A DNA stretch of 64,000 nt from JBCCQH01 sp039024435 (GTDB lineage Bacteria; Bacteroidota; Bacteroidia; J057; JADKCL01), in assembly GCA_039024435.1 (NCBI GenBank), contig JBCCQH010000025.1, forward strand, positions 8,762 to 72,761. The letters are read 5' to 3'. Both the position numbers and the translations under genes were made by a program. The notes beneath the pieces are model-generated. The model was not told the origin of the DNA. It saw nothing but the letters and a program-made list of their open reading frames with translations, and did not search any database. Shown here one piece after another: positions 50,457 to 59,262 of the stretch; position 1 is the first letter of the stretch; each line of letters starts with the position of its first letter.

Positions 50457-53400
50457 TGGTTGGCCTCCTTGCTTTCAAAAATCACCTTCATCTCTCCAGG
50501 TCCATATCGGCCATCAGCTACGGCCTGTCCGTCCTTGACATTCACTAGCACGTCCACCTCATGCTCAAATTCCCGCGTACCGCGTGGCAATCCGTCCTTG
50601 GTTACGTGGGCCAGGAAGAAAAACGAAGTATTGGGCCATCTGGTAATCAATCGGCGCATCGCTGAAATGTCCAGGTTGCCCCGGCTCAGGCTGTCAATGA
50701 TTACAAAATCGTATGCGGCCAGATCAGCAGGCAGATGATTTGTAATGATCAGGTCGTGGTGTTCCACTCCCAGGCGTTGAATGCGTTCTGCCATCGTGGA
50801 GCGTATCCCTTCCTCAATGGATGAATAAAGCACGGTTCCGAAATTCCGGGCAAGGTATCCGGCCATGCCCAAGGCCATCGTGGATTTGCCAGATTTCGGG
50901 GGGCCGAAGATCAAGGCTGAAAACCCGATTGAAGGCTTGTTAAACAACCCTTCCCAGGCTCCGGTGAAATTGTACGTCCGGTCGCCCAGGTCCGGTATTT
51001 TGTTTGAATGAAAGGTAAGGGCTTGCCCCTTTGGAGGGGAGATAATCGTGTTGGTCCCATCCGGGTTTGTCGTATTGGAGTTAGTGGCCGTGCCATTCGA
51101 TCCTGTGGGGAAAAGCTGGCCGCCTGATCCTGCTGATGGGTCGGTCCCTCCTTTGGGGTCCAGGGAAGTCGCCCCGTTGCTTTTGATGGTGGTGGCACCG
51201 CCTCCAGTCGGGTCCAGGCTAGGCGTAGAAGCTACCGGATCGGTTACGACTGTTGGGGCTGACCTTGCACCGAATCCCCCCAGGTCGCCATCAAATGTAA
51301 CGGGCGGGAAATCCTCGCTTTCTCCAATAAGTTGATCCTTTTGAGTGATGATCTGGTGGGCCTTCAAATATTCCTCCAGCCCTTCCAGGTCGTCAACATG
51401 GCGCATAAATCCGTCCTCGATGAATTCGGCCATTTGTTCCGGCTCCTGAATTGCGAAAACGGTATTGTTCCATCTGTCGCTCACCCATCCGGCAAATTCG
51501 TCCCGCTCCTGCCAGTAGGTCCATTGGTAATATGAGGGGCTTGTATGGCCTTCAAGTTCGACCTGACAGCCACAGCCTTGAAGCGTGGACGTTAGCCCCT
51601 CCAGCGTGCGTTTCTGGAGTTTCAGCACCTTGTCGTCGCCCTTGATATACTTCTGCAAGGCTTTGGTGATCGCCGGAATGTCCCCGGCTGCGGGTCCGTC
51701 CTCGATTAGCCCTTTGTCCTGGTCAGCCTTGATCTGATTCAGCAGGCGTTCGGCCTGTTCCTTGGGTACGGCCTTGCCCTGCATCCCAATAAATCGCAAG
51801 GAGTAAGTGACCGAAGGGTACACTGCAAAGCCATCAGTAAGATTCCGGTACTTTGCGATCTTCTTTTTGTCGAAAAGCAACAGTTTGGTTTCGTCCAGGT
51901 CGTCGGTTTCGTAGGCGTTGTTGAGTACCCAAACAAGGCGGGACTGGATGTATTCCATTTCCTTCCAGAATGGGGTCGCGTGTTTCTCCCCGCGCTTCTT
52001 GCCGCTCAGGATATTGCCGCGCTTGATCTCACGCTGCAACCGCTTCAAAAGGTTCAAAGTGGTCTTTTGCGTTTTGGGTTTTCCGGGCCGCTCTTTGCCC
52101 GATTTGAGTTTGCGCGGGTTTCCGTCCAGGTTGGTAAAAGAGCGCATCAACTTTAGGGCGATGTCCTTCTGTTCGACAAAGGTTTTATCATTGACTGACA
52201 TGGTGGGTTTGTTGGGTTTGGTGGTGGTTCCTTTGTTGGCGGTGGTCCTGGTCCTGGCTGTGGTAGCTGCGGGATTGAACAGGAAGCGGTATTTGCCGCC
52301 ATGCTTGTATGCAATGCCCAGCTTTGCGCCTTTGATCCGTGGGAGCATATCGTGGGCCGAAGGCGGCGAAAGTGTCAGGTGATCGGCAGCGGCCCCGCCC
52401 TGGGTGGTTTTGTGTTGTCCCTCCAGGACCAACCAGCCGGATTGATTGGCATACTTGAATTGGGTGCGCCGGACCTCCAGCTTGCCCAGCATTACGTCCC
52501 CGGCTTGGGTGTCAGGTTTGAAGGTTTTACCGTCCTGACCTTCCCGAACGGACCCGTAAACGGTGGCCTGTTCTCCCTCCAGTTTCAGGATGACGGTGGA
52601 CTTGTGAAACTGATCTGCGGCTTTGGATTTCCAAGCTTTGAGCATCCGGGAGAGTTCCACCCGCGACAACTCCAGGGAGCGGTCGTAATGCCCTTCCAGG
52701 GGGCCGATATTGGCAAGCATATCCTTAACCTCCAGATCGACCATGTTTTGCAACTCAAAGCCGCGCCCGGAAAAGCCCAGGGCAGTATGCTTTTTGGCCT
52801 CTCCCATTTGGCGGGTTCCAGTGTACAGTTCCAGGTCGCCGGGCTTGACCGTTTGCAGTACACGACTTAGCCGATTACTGGAATGGATGCTGTACCGGAA
52901 CGACTTGCGGGTATTGCCGATTGACTTTACAAACAGTGCATAGCGGTCGCTGCTCCAAATGGTCGCCTTTCCGTTCTCTGAGGTAAAGAGGATTTCGGAC
53001 AATTCACCGTCTGACGTGGTGGATCGCTCTGCCATCGAAATCGCCGGGGCAAGCTGATCGACGGTTGTGGTCAGGATCGGCTTGCGCTCTGTGACCCGGT
53101 AGGTGTCGCGGTTGTCCTGGTCTGGAATCTGGATCAGCCCATTTCCACGGCGCACATAGTCACCATCAGGTAGTCCGGTATTGTGAACGGTCAGAGATTG
53201 GAAGAAAACCGTGTAATGCAGATCGCCGCCTTGGACGTAGAGCGATTCAATGATATAGGTGCGCTTTGGCTCCAGAGCGGCCAATGCCTTGAAGTGCCAG
53301 AGTTTAAGCCGCTGGCTGCGCTCTGCGTCCTGCAAGCTGGTGGCCGTATCGATTTTGTGATGGACGACCTTGCCGTGGTGATGGGTGCGGACTTTTTTAA

Positions 53401-55288
53401 CCTCCAGGTCGAAATAGAGGTTAAAGCCGAATTCAAAATCCTGTTGCTCCAGGTTCCAGCCCTCGGTGATCGCTGGGTTGCCAGATGGTCGCCCCTGGTT
53501 GTCCTGGCTTCCCTGAAAGCCTCCGATCATTATGGGCATGAGCAATGCAAGGGGGCCACGCTCCAGCATTTTCGCGGTGTCCTTTATGGGCCGCTCTGTG
53601 GAGAAAATGACCGGACGTTTTGGGGAACTGGCACTGAGATAAACCCGGTCGATCCCTGAGACAAGCAAGGCGGTACAAACGGCCTCCAGTAGCTTCCCGT
53701 TTACCGCCACGACCATCTCCCCGCCAAAGATGAAATCTACCCGGCTCATCGGGCCGGACGCGGACCAGATGCTTTGATTGATCGCGTGGGCATAGCGCAA
53801 CAATGCCTTTACGCTTACTCCGCTATGGATGTGGGTATGGTTGGCCGGGATGACGTGCTGGAAGTCGGGGTATTTGCCTTCTTCCCCCTGCTTGATCTGC
53901 TCGGCGCGTATGTCCTGGTCCTTGCTGCAAGTGAGACATTCCCAGGTGTTTTTCTCGGATGCTTTCAGCTTTCCCGGATACCAGAACAATTTATGCGCAT
54001 CAGTGGCCGCGACCCCGCCCTGGTCGAACTTCATGCCTTTCAACACTCCCTTATCCGTGTCTTTTGCGGCAAAGAATGAGAAGATTTTGCGCAGTCCCTT
54101 GTTTCCTCGCTCCAGCTTGAAGTCGGTGGCCTTGGGATAGTTGGCGTATTTGTTGAGGCTTGGAAGACGCTGCCAGTCGTCGCGGGAATCACGCGCCCGG
54201 TGATCGGGCAGAATTTCGGGGGATTGCTCCAGGTCGGATTCAGGCCGGGCCTTTTCTATTGTGGTCCCGCCCTGCGGGTCGTAGTCGCCGGGGTAAATGT
54301 TGTCCCAATCGGCTACGGCTTCGCTGGCCTCGGTGATCGAAACGATCTTTGCCTGCTTCTTTCCTGGCTGGAAGCCGACGACATAGCGGGGGACGAACTG
54401 GCCCTGGTCGTTTTTGATCAGTACCCGGTCGCCTCGATAAACCTGGAACCACTGCTGGCCTTCACGCTCAATCAGCTTGAAGTCTTCGGGCTTGGTGATC
54501 CGGGCCACTGCCACGGCGTAAACCAGGTCCAGGTCGCCGCCCTGGGTTTTGTCCGTGAAAATCTTCCTGGCTACGTTGATCCCGACACCCGCGCCGTTGA
54601 AGTCTTCGCGGATTTCTCTGCGGGGACGATCCAGCCCGAAGCGTTGGCGGTATGCTATTTTCGTCCCCTTTACCGATCCTGGGAAAAGGTCGAAAAAGTC
54701 CAGTTCCCGGAAAACCTGATTGATTGCATACTTGATTTTTGCGGACCTGCTGCCCTCCGTCAATTTCGGCTTTGCAGGACGTGGCCGCGTCTTGCGCAAC
54801 TGTTCCATTTCCCGGTCCACTTGCGCCTCAACCTCTTTGCTGGGATTGGTGACGCTCTCGCTTTTCGGTTGCTCCTGTTCCCGCTGCTTTTGGTCTTGGA
54901 GTTCATTGTACAAGGCCATGCGCTGTTCGTGGAGATCGTCCAGCAATTGTTCCACGTTGTCGGGCGGGTTTGCCGCTGCCATCAGCTTATCGCTTTGGGC
55001 CACGACTGCATCTAATTCGGACTGGATGGTGATGGAGTTGCGGGGCGTTTTGCCCAGGCCGTTCCGCTCCAAGGAACGGGCAAAGCGCAGGGTTTGCTTG
55101 TTCTGCTTCGCCCACCAATAGGCTTTACCCGCCCGGAACGCCGGACGGAAGCCTTTGGCCCGTACCCTGGCAAGCATATCCTTTCCGGGATCGGTGGAAA
55201 AGTGGAGTTCTACACCGTCCTTTTCCCGGTTCTGGATAACCTGTACGGTGGCCGTTTCCCCTTTGGGAATTTGTGCAGATTTGGGCAT
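50453..55288 (-). CDS. 1611-aa multidomain protein with RadA-like ATPase at the C-terminus
   Basis: Residues about 25-75 (VELHFSTDPGKDMLARVRAK, FRAGKAYWWAKQ) match a small module common in plasmid and phage proteins of Bacteroidota. A coiled coil follows (about 110-170). Around residue 428, GVAATDAHKLFWYP resembles the D-x-H-R/K-L signature of DNA sliding clamps, and a second clamp-like stretch (IWSSDRYALFVKS) is near 781. Residues about 1333-1416 are a low-complexity Gly/Thr/Pro linker. The last 190 residues form a RecA/RadA-type ATPase: Walker A GPPKSGKST (near 1459), SSIEEG, VIIDSLSRG (near 1528) and the RadA-like AHVTKDG. It may drive genome replication, recombination or packaging of the element. 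Fusion of these parts in one chain is unusual. Confidence 0.8.
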   Translation of the reverse strand: MPKSAQIPKGETATVQVIQNREKDGVELHFSTDPGKDMLARVRAKGFRPAFRAGKAYWWAKQNKQTLRFARSLERNGLGKTPRNSITIQSELDAVVAQSDKLMAAANPPDNVEQLLDDLHEQRMALYNELQDQKQREQEQPKSESVTNPSKEVEAQVDREMEQLRKTRPRPAKPKLTEGSRSAKIKYAINQVFRELDFFDLFPGSVKGTKIAYRQRFGLDRPRREIREDFNGAGVGINVARKIFTDKTQGGDLDLVYAVAVARITKPEDFKLIEREGQQWFQVYRGDRVLIKNDQGQFVPRYVVGFQPGKKQAKIVSITEASEAVADWDNIYPGDYDPQGGTTIEKARPESDLEQSPEILPDHRARDSRDDWQRLPSLNKYANYPKATDFKLERGNKGLRKIFSFFAAKDTDKGVLKGMKFDQGGVAATDAHKLFWYPGKLKASEKNTWECLTCSKDQDIRAEQIKQGEEGKYPDFQHVIPANHTHIHSGVSVKALLRYAHAINQSIWSASGPMSRVDFIFGGEMVVAVNGKLLEAVCTALLVSGIDRVYLSASSPKRPVIFSTERPIKDTAKMLERGPLALLMPIMIGGFQGSQDNQGRPSGNPAITEGWNLEQQDFEFGFNLYFDLEVKKVRTHHHGKVVHHKIDTATSLQDAERSQRLKLWHFKALAALEPKRTYIIESLYVQGGDLHYTVFFQSLTVHNTGLPDGDYVRRGNGLIQIPDQDNRDTYRVTERKPILTTTVDQLAPAISMAERSTTSDGELSEILFTSENGKATIWSSDRYALFVKSIGNTRKSFRYSIHSSNRLSRVLQTVKPGDLELYTGTRQMGEAKKHTALGFSGRGFELQNMVDLEVKDMLANIGPLEGHYDRSLELSRVELSRMLKAWKSKAADQFHKSTVILKLEGEQATVYGSVREGQDGKTFKPDTQAGDVMLGKLEVRRTQFKYANQSGWLVLEGQHKTTQGGAAADHLTLSPPSAHDMLPRIKGAKLGIAYKHGGKYRFLFNPAATTARTRTTANKGTTTKPNKPTMSVNDKTFVEQKDIALKLMRSFTNLDGNPRKLKSGKERPGKPKTQKTTLNLLKRLQREIKRGNILSGKKRGEKHATPFWKEMEYIQSRLVWVLNNAYETDDLDETKLLLFDKKKIAKYRNLTDGFAVYPSVTYSLRFIGMQGKAVPKEQAERLLNQIKADQDKGLIEDGPAAGDIPAITKALQKYIKGDDKVLKLQKRTLEGLTSTLQGCGCQVELEGHTSPSYYQWTYWQERDEFAGWVSDRWNNTVFAIQEPEQMAEFIEDGFMRHVDDLEGLEEYLKAHQIITQKDQLIGESEDFPPVTFDGDLGGFGARSAPTVVTDPVASTPSLDPTGGGATTIKSNGATSLDPKGGTDPSAGSGGQLFPTGSNGTATNSNTTNPDGTNTIISPPKGQALTFHSNKIPDLGDRTYNFTGAWEGLFNKPSIGFSALIFGPPKSGKSTMALGMAGYLARNFGTVLYSSIEEGIRSTMAERIQRLGVEHHDLIITNHLPADLAAYDFVIIDSLSRGNLDISAMRRLITRWPNTSFFFLAHVTKDGLPRGTREFEHEVDVLVNVKDGQAVADGRYGPGEMKVIFESKEANQ

Positions 55289-55309
55289 GGTTTGTTTGGG
55301 TTGGTCTGG

Positions 55310-55627
55310 TTATTTCAGAGGGTCAAATCCTAAATTTCGGTTGATCTGTTGTCGGTCCTGGTAGGCTTTCGAAATGCCACGGATGCAGCGTTTCAGCCTG
55401 CCCTTTTGCTTGTTGTCCAGCCGTTCGCTCATGTCCACGGCTTTTATCAAGGCTTCGGGCTTTCGGTCCACTTTTTTCAGGTATTCCATAACCGACTTCC
55501 AGCCAAAGCCGACTTCGTTGTGGAGTATTCCGATCAGGTGATGCTTGCGCCCGGCATTTATTTTGCCCAGCCGGACGGATTCGGTAATCATACCGATGGT
55601 AGATTTAGGTTTCTTATTCGCTGGCAT
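55310..55627 (-). CDS. Small helical protein, 105 aa (paralog group member 1)
   Basis: It starts MPANKKPKSTIGMI at 55627 and is basic and helical. Near the C-terminus, SERLDNKQKGRLKRCIRGIS recurs as VDLDNKQKRDISRRVDEIRE in the next gene and as LEIDSTSRGHIRKCITNIN in 57100-57465. No signal or span. The repeated basic helix suggests DNA binding or assembly scaffolding. It lies 22 bp before the 1611-aa gene. Confidence 0.65.
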   Translation of the reverse strand: MPANKKPKSTIGMITESVRLGKINAGRKHHLIGILHNEVGFGWKSVMEYLKKVDRKPEALIKAVDMSERLDNKQKGRLKRCIRGISKAYQDRQQINRNLGFDPLK

Positions 55628-55701
55628 TGTTTGTTTGGTTTGACCGGGTTGCGGAAGCAGGCAGCACCATTTGCCGCCATGCCCCGCTCCGGTGGTGGTT
55701 G

Positions 55702-55995
55702 TCAAAGTCGGATACAGCTATCCAGGTTCGTCGCTGCTTCGCGGATTTCATCCACGCGCCGGGAAATGTCCCGCTTTTGCTTGTTGTCCAGGTCCACGAA
55801 ACGGGAAATGGTAGGGATTACCTCGCCGGGAAATTTGGCCGCCTGCTCCAGAAGGTTTGAAACCGTGCTTTCGCTCAGTTCGAAATCATTGTGCAGCACC
55901 TTTGCAAGCAGGAATTGCTTGCGCAGAAGGCAAGACTGATGATCGAGTTTGATAGCCGAAATCGGCAGTTGGGTTTTGGGGTTTTCGTTTGGCAT
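55702..55995 (-). CDS. Small helical protein, 97 aa (paralog group member 2)
   Basis: It starts MPNENPKTQLPIS at 55995. It shares the LDNKQKR...I..IREA helix and an upstream ...LLxKVLHNxFxLSxSTVSNL pattern (ILHNEVGFGWKSVMEYL in member 1), so it is a true paralog. Function unknown. Confidence 0.62.
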   Translation of the reverse strand: MPNENPKTQLPISAIKLDHQSCLLRKQFLLAKVLHNDFELSESTVSNLLEQAAKFPGEVIPTISRFVDLDNKQKRDISRRVDEIREAATNLDSCIRL

Positions 55996-56058
55996 GAATG
56001 GTTTGGTTATGGTTGAATTGATCCGGGCCAATTGGACAGGCCAGGGTTTGATTGAATT

Positions 56059-56517
56059 CTATTTTGAGGATTTCCCGAAGACAAACCAACGGCCATTTAT
56101 TTGAACCACACGGGCCTTTCCGCCCCCTCCCAGGACGTTGCCGTTTCGGTATTTTTCCGCGTAGAAATTGGCATCCTTTTTTCCGTCTCCGTCATACACG
56201 CGCTTGTATCTGACCCCGTTGAAGGTCTTGTAAGCAGGGATTTTTTCGGGTTTGATTCCTCCAATGGAGCCATCGCCCCAGCCAGCGGAATAATTGACGT
56301 ACACGGTTGAATTACCTACCAGAACGGTCACGATATTCTCCCGCGCTCCCATGTTCTCACGAAACGCTTTCAGCTTTTCGGCTTCCTCCTTGTTGGTCGT
56401 GGCGGTGTTGAAGTAATGGCGTAGGTTGCCGATCACTTGGTAGTAGTTGATTCGCTTTTTGGCCCCGTTGAAATTGAGGATTACCCGGTTGTTTGATGGT
56501 GTTGCTAGGTATGGCAT
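56059..56517 (-). CDS. Hypothetical protein, 152 aa
   Basis: It starts MPYLATPSNNRVIL at 56517. It is beta-rich with many Tyr, Gly and Asn (VYVNYSAGWGDGSIGG, NFYAEKYRNGNVLGGGGKA) and ends in a basic tail FVFGKSSK. No signal or span. Composition resembles a structural or minor virion protein. It sits within the block with short gaps to both sides. Confidence 0.6.
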   Translation of the reverse strand: MPYLATPSNNRVILNFNGAKKRINYYQVIGNLRHYFNTATTNKEEAEKLKAFRENMGARENIVTVLVGNSTVYVNYSAGWGDGSIGGIKPEKIPAYKTFNGVRYKRVYDGDGKKDANFYAEKYRNGNVLGGGGKARVVQINGRWFVFGKSSK

Positions 56518-56528
56518 GGTTGTCTTGG

Positions 56529-56873
56529 TTAGGAGGGTAAAACGATTCCCACGAAACGGTCCCAATCTGGAGCCTCCCGGATGGATGGGCCAATGCTGGT
56601 TTTCATTTCCTGCATCATAAGCTGGAGGGTATTAAAATCTCGTTTGATCCAGGCTTTCACCCAGCGGTTGAATATCTCCAGGTTCCCATGCTCAAATCGT
56701 TTCAAGGCAAGCGTGGCCTGCTCGATGGTTGCGGGTTTTCCTACCCGTTTCGCTTCTTCGACCATAAGCAGGGCGGTTTCTTCACGTAGCTTTTCCTCAT
56801 TGGATTTGCGCGTGAAGAAATAGAATCCAGCGGCCCCGCCTGCCAGAAGCAGAAAGAAAAACAGCTTTTTCAT
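56529..56873 (-). CDS. Single-span membrane protein, 114 aa
   Basis: The N-terminal span KKLFFFLLLAGGAAGFYFFT is followed by a cytoplasmic or lumenal helical domain (EEAKRVGKPATIEQATLAL, WVKAWIKRDFNTL). Its start overlaps the stop of the next upstream gene by 4 bp. One of several short anchored proteins in the block. Confidence 0.65.
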   Translation of the reverse strand: MKKLFFFLLLAGGAAGFYFFTRKSNEEKLREETALLMVEEAKRVGKPATIEQATLALKRFEHGNLEIFNRWVKAWIKRDFNTLQLMMQEMKTSIGPSIREAPDWDRFVGIVLPS

Positions 56874-57091
56874 TGGTCGGTTTGGTTAAGGTGGTGATGG
56901 TGTCCAGGATCGTCCAGGTGGTCGTGCTGGTGTGAGGTTTGCGAAAGGATCATATCCCCGACAATGGCACCAAGCAAGCCGCCCAGGACAACATGCGGAT
57001 ACCAGGATTGCGTCCCGTTGGACCGGGCGATATAGTACCCGGCCAATGATCCCAGCCCTGCGCTTGCCCTGATAAAAATGCTTTGGTTCAT
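56870..57091 (-). CDS. Small membrane protein with His-rich tail, 73 aa
   Basis: Two glycine-rich hydrophobic segments (ASAGLGSLAGYYIARS; VVLGGLLGAIVGDMIL) are followed by a His/Asp tail (HQHDHLDDPGHHHHLN) that could bind metal. No known family. Confidence 0.62.
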   Translation of the reverse strand: MNQSIFIRASAGLGSLAGYYIARSNGTQSWYPHVVLGGLLGAIVGDMILSQTSHQHDHLDDPGHHHHLNQTDQ

Positions 57092-57099
57092 ACTATGGA

Positions 57100-57465
57100 T
57101 TATCGTGGTCCGTTCATGGAAACCGCCGCCAACTTCTTTTGAAGGGGACGAATTTTCTTAGCCAGCTTGTTGATGTTGGTGATGCACTTTCGGATGTGGC
57201 CCCGGCTTGTGCTGTCGATCTCCAGGGCATCGATGTATTTGCGCACCTGGGCCGGGCGGGTTTCGGCATTGAGGATAAGAGACTGCATATCTGCCTTGGT
57301 TAGCTTGGTCAGCTTTCCGTCTTCGGTTCTGATCCGCGCCTTGCTCAGTTCTTCGGTCATGCGCCCGGTTTCGTAGGCCAGGGCCGACATGGAGCGGTTC
57401 ATGCTCGACCGTGCCGATTGAGCAGGTCGTGGGGTTTGAATCTGTTGGGTTTTTCCAAGAAACAT
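57100..57465 (-). CDS. Small helical basic protein, 121 aa (paralog group member 3)
   Basis: Pro/Ser-rich start (MFLGKTQQIQTPRPAQSARS), then helices. The C-terminal RGHIRKCITNINKLAKKIRP parallels the LKRCIRGISKA helix of 55310-55627. Very basic, no membrane span; possibly nucleic-acid- or scaffold-related. Confidence 0.6.
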   Translation of the reverse strand: MFLGKTQQIQTPRPAQSARSSMNRSMSALAYETGRMTEELSKARIRTEDGKLTKLTKADMQSLILNAETRPAQVRKYIDALEIDSTSRGHIRKCITNINKLAKKIRPLQKKLAAVSMNGPR

Positions 57466-57480
57466 ATCGGTTAGGTTGGT

Positions 57481-58164
57481 TTAGTTGTTGGATAGCAATA
57501 GGTAGGCACCGATCCCGGCCAAAGCCAGCAGACCGCCCCGGACGATCCACTTGCGCCGGGTGCGCCGCTGCATAGCCCGGAAGTCCAGCACCGAATAAGT
57601 GAAGACGTTGCCGTGGAGCCTTTTGTGAGTTTCCACCAGGGGCATCAGCCCCTTATTGAAGTCGTCGGCTTCGCGTAGGACTGTACAGCCAGCAGAATCG
57701 CGCCGCACGGCTTTCTCCGGTCCCTGGGTTCCGTTGAAATAGCTGGTCCGGTGGATGTTGATGCCGTACATTCCCGACATTCGTTTGCCGTTCTGGAAGT
57801 CCAGCACATCGTCCCGGTTATAGTCCCGGATCACCGTAACCGGGGCGCGTCTCTGGCAAAGGGCATAATACTTGCCCCGGTGTCTGTCCACGGCATAAGC
57901 ATCGACGTATTGGCCTTCTGCCAGGATCGCCGCGCCCATGTGGTGAAGTGGCAAGTGCAGGTAATGCAGGCCGGGGTCCAGCGTTGCGGCCCAGGCGTGG
58001 AAATGCCACTTTCCCCGCTCATCTTTATAGAAGACGGTCAGCAGATCGTCGAACTTTCCGGCCCTGGTAAATGGGGACCGAATACCGACGATGTTAAGCT
58101 GGTAAGGGGCGGAGTAAATCCGCCACTTACGCGCTTTCATCAGTGACATTATCCTGCTTCGCAT
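57481..58164 (-). CDS. YkuD-like (L,D-transpeptidase-type) protein with C-terminal anchor
   Basis: A 227-aa protein. Residues 134-162 hold GINIHRT (His138) and DSAGCTVL (Ser157, Gly159, Cys160), the H...S-x-G-C arrangement of YkuD-type cysteine transpeptidases and related phage proteins. The spacing between His and Cys is 22 residues. It ends in a basic patch and a membrane helix (GGLLALAGIGAYLLLS), the same C-anchored layout as the amidase. It could remodel peptidoglycan at entry or exit. No N-terminal signal. Confidence 0.7.
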   Translation of the reverse strand: MRSRIMSLMKARKWRIYSAPYQLNIVGIRSPFTRAGKFDDLLTVFYKDERGKWHFHAWAATLDPGLHYLHLPLHHMGAAILAEGQYVDAYAVDRHRGKYYALCQRRAPVTVIRDYNRDDVLDFQNGKRMSGMYGINIHRTSYFNGTQGPEKAVRRDSAGCTVLREADDFNKGLMPLVETHKRLHGNVFTYSVLDFRAMQRRTRRKWIVRGGLLALAGIGAYLLLSNN

Positions 58165-58167
58165 CGC

Positions 58168-59262
58168 TTATGCAGTTACCAAGGATTGCGTTGGAACAAA
58201 GGCCCGTTTGCCAATGGGAGTAATTACCGTCGTTACCCCTTCGCGCTGGTCAACAACAGTACCGACCAGGATGCCGGGACCGATCCGTTGAAGCGGTTCA
58301 GTGCTGCCCCAAATTTGGGTTGGCTGTACTGTGACAGCTTGCTTTCCCATCCGGGAATCCGCCACTGCTCCCAGGCCGGACAAGTGCCAGGTGTCGTTCG
58401 CATCCTTGCGCAGTCCCATCCGGGTCAGTTGGGACGCGAAAGCCTGACGCTGGGAGAAGTTCCAGGGCATACGGGATGCCATTAGGGTATTTACAAGGTT
58501 GCGGTTTACACGTCCGCCAAATTTGTCCCGCGTTTCGTAGCGGTCATTTCCCCGATCACCCAGGAAGGACGACACATTGCGATAATCTTGGGGGGAAACC
58601 ATCTGCTTCAAAGCATTGATCACGCGGGATGAATCCCTGCGGTTGGTTCCGTTTGCGATTTCCATAGCCAGGTCTGCGGGAGAAAATGAACCGCCGCCCT
58701 GGGAGGTTTTGCCCCCGGCCTGTGCGCTCGATCCTCCAGGCTGGAATCCGTAAGGGTCCGCCTCTTTAGTGGCAGCCAGGATACGCCCATAGCCTTCCGG
58801 GGTGATCGGGGTATCGACCTTGGCATTGTCAAGGGCGCGTTGGGTCTTTGGCCCCCAAATGCCATCTACCACCAGTCCCGCGCCAAGCTCCGTATTCAGG
58901 CCGCGCTGGATCAGCTTGATCCGCTGGCCTTTCATGCCCCGTTTCAGGGGAAAGCTGCGGTCAGTTTCGCGCTGGGTGCTACCGCCTCCAGACGATCCGC
59001 TGCTGCTGGAGGTCGTCGTGGGTTTGGTCGTTGTTGTGGTCGTCGGGAGCGTGTTGGTTGTATCGCCGCCGCCGCTAGGGGGATTGAATTGCGTTTTTTG
59101 CGCTTTGGCCCGGTTGAAAAACCAGAAGGCCAGGCCGCCGACGATAACGATACCGCCAAAGGCCAGGGCAATTTTTCCGTTCTTGCTGATTCCCTTACGC
59201 GATTGCGCTGGAGCCATTGGTGCAGATACGGACAAGTTCGAGTTTGGATTTGCCAATTGCAT
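58168..59262 (-). CDS. Membrane-anchored peptidoglycan-binding protein, 364 aa
   Basis: N-terminal span (GKIALAFGGIVIVGGLAFWF, about 28-48), a Thr/Ser/Gly linker, then a PG_binding_1 domain (about 102-150: LKRGMKGQRIKLIQRGLNTE, VDGIWGPKTQRAL), a helical region, and a C-terminal SH3-like strand set (GTVVDQREGVTTVITPIGKR). Such a protein would hook a membrane to the cell wall. It may start at 59262 (68-bp overlap with the previous gene) or 59214 (20-bp overlap). Confidence 0.78.
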   Translation of the reverse strand: MQLANPNSNLSVSAPMAPAQSRKGISKNGKIALAFGGIVIVGGLAFWFFNRAKAQKTQFNPPSGGGDTTNTLPTTTTTTKPTTTSSSSGSSGGGSTQRETDRSFPLKRGMKGQRIKLIQRGLNTELGAGLVVDGIWGPKTQRALDNAKVDTPITPEGYGRILAATKEADPYGFQPGGSSAQAGGKTSQGGGSFSPADLAMEIANGTNRRDSSRVINALKQMVSPQDYRNVSSFLGDRGNDRYETRDKFGGRVNRNLVNTLMASRMPWNFSQRQAFASQLTRMGLRKDANDTWHLSGLGAVADSRMGKQAVTVQPTQIWGSTEPLQRIGPGILVGTVVDQREGVTTVITPIGKRAFVPTQSLVTA

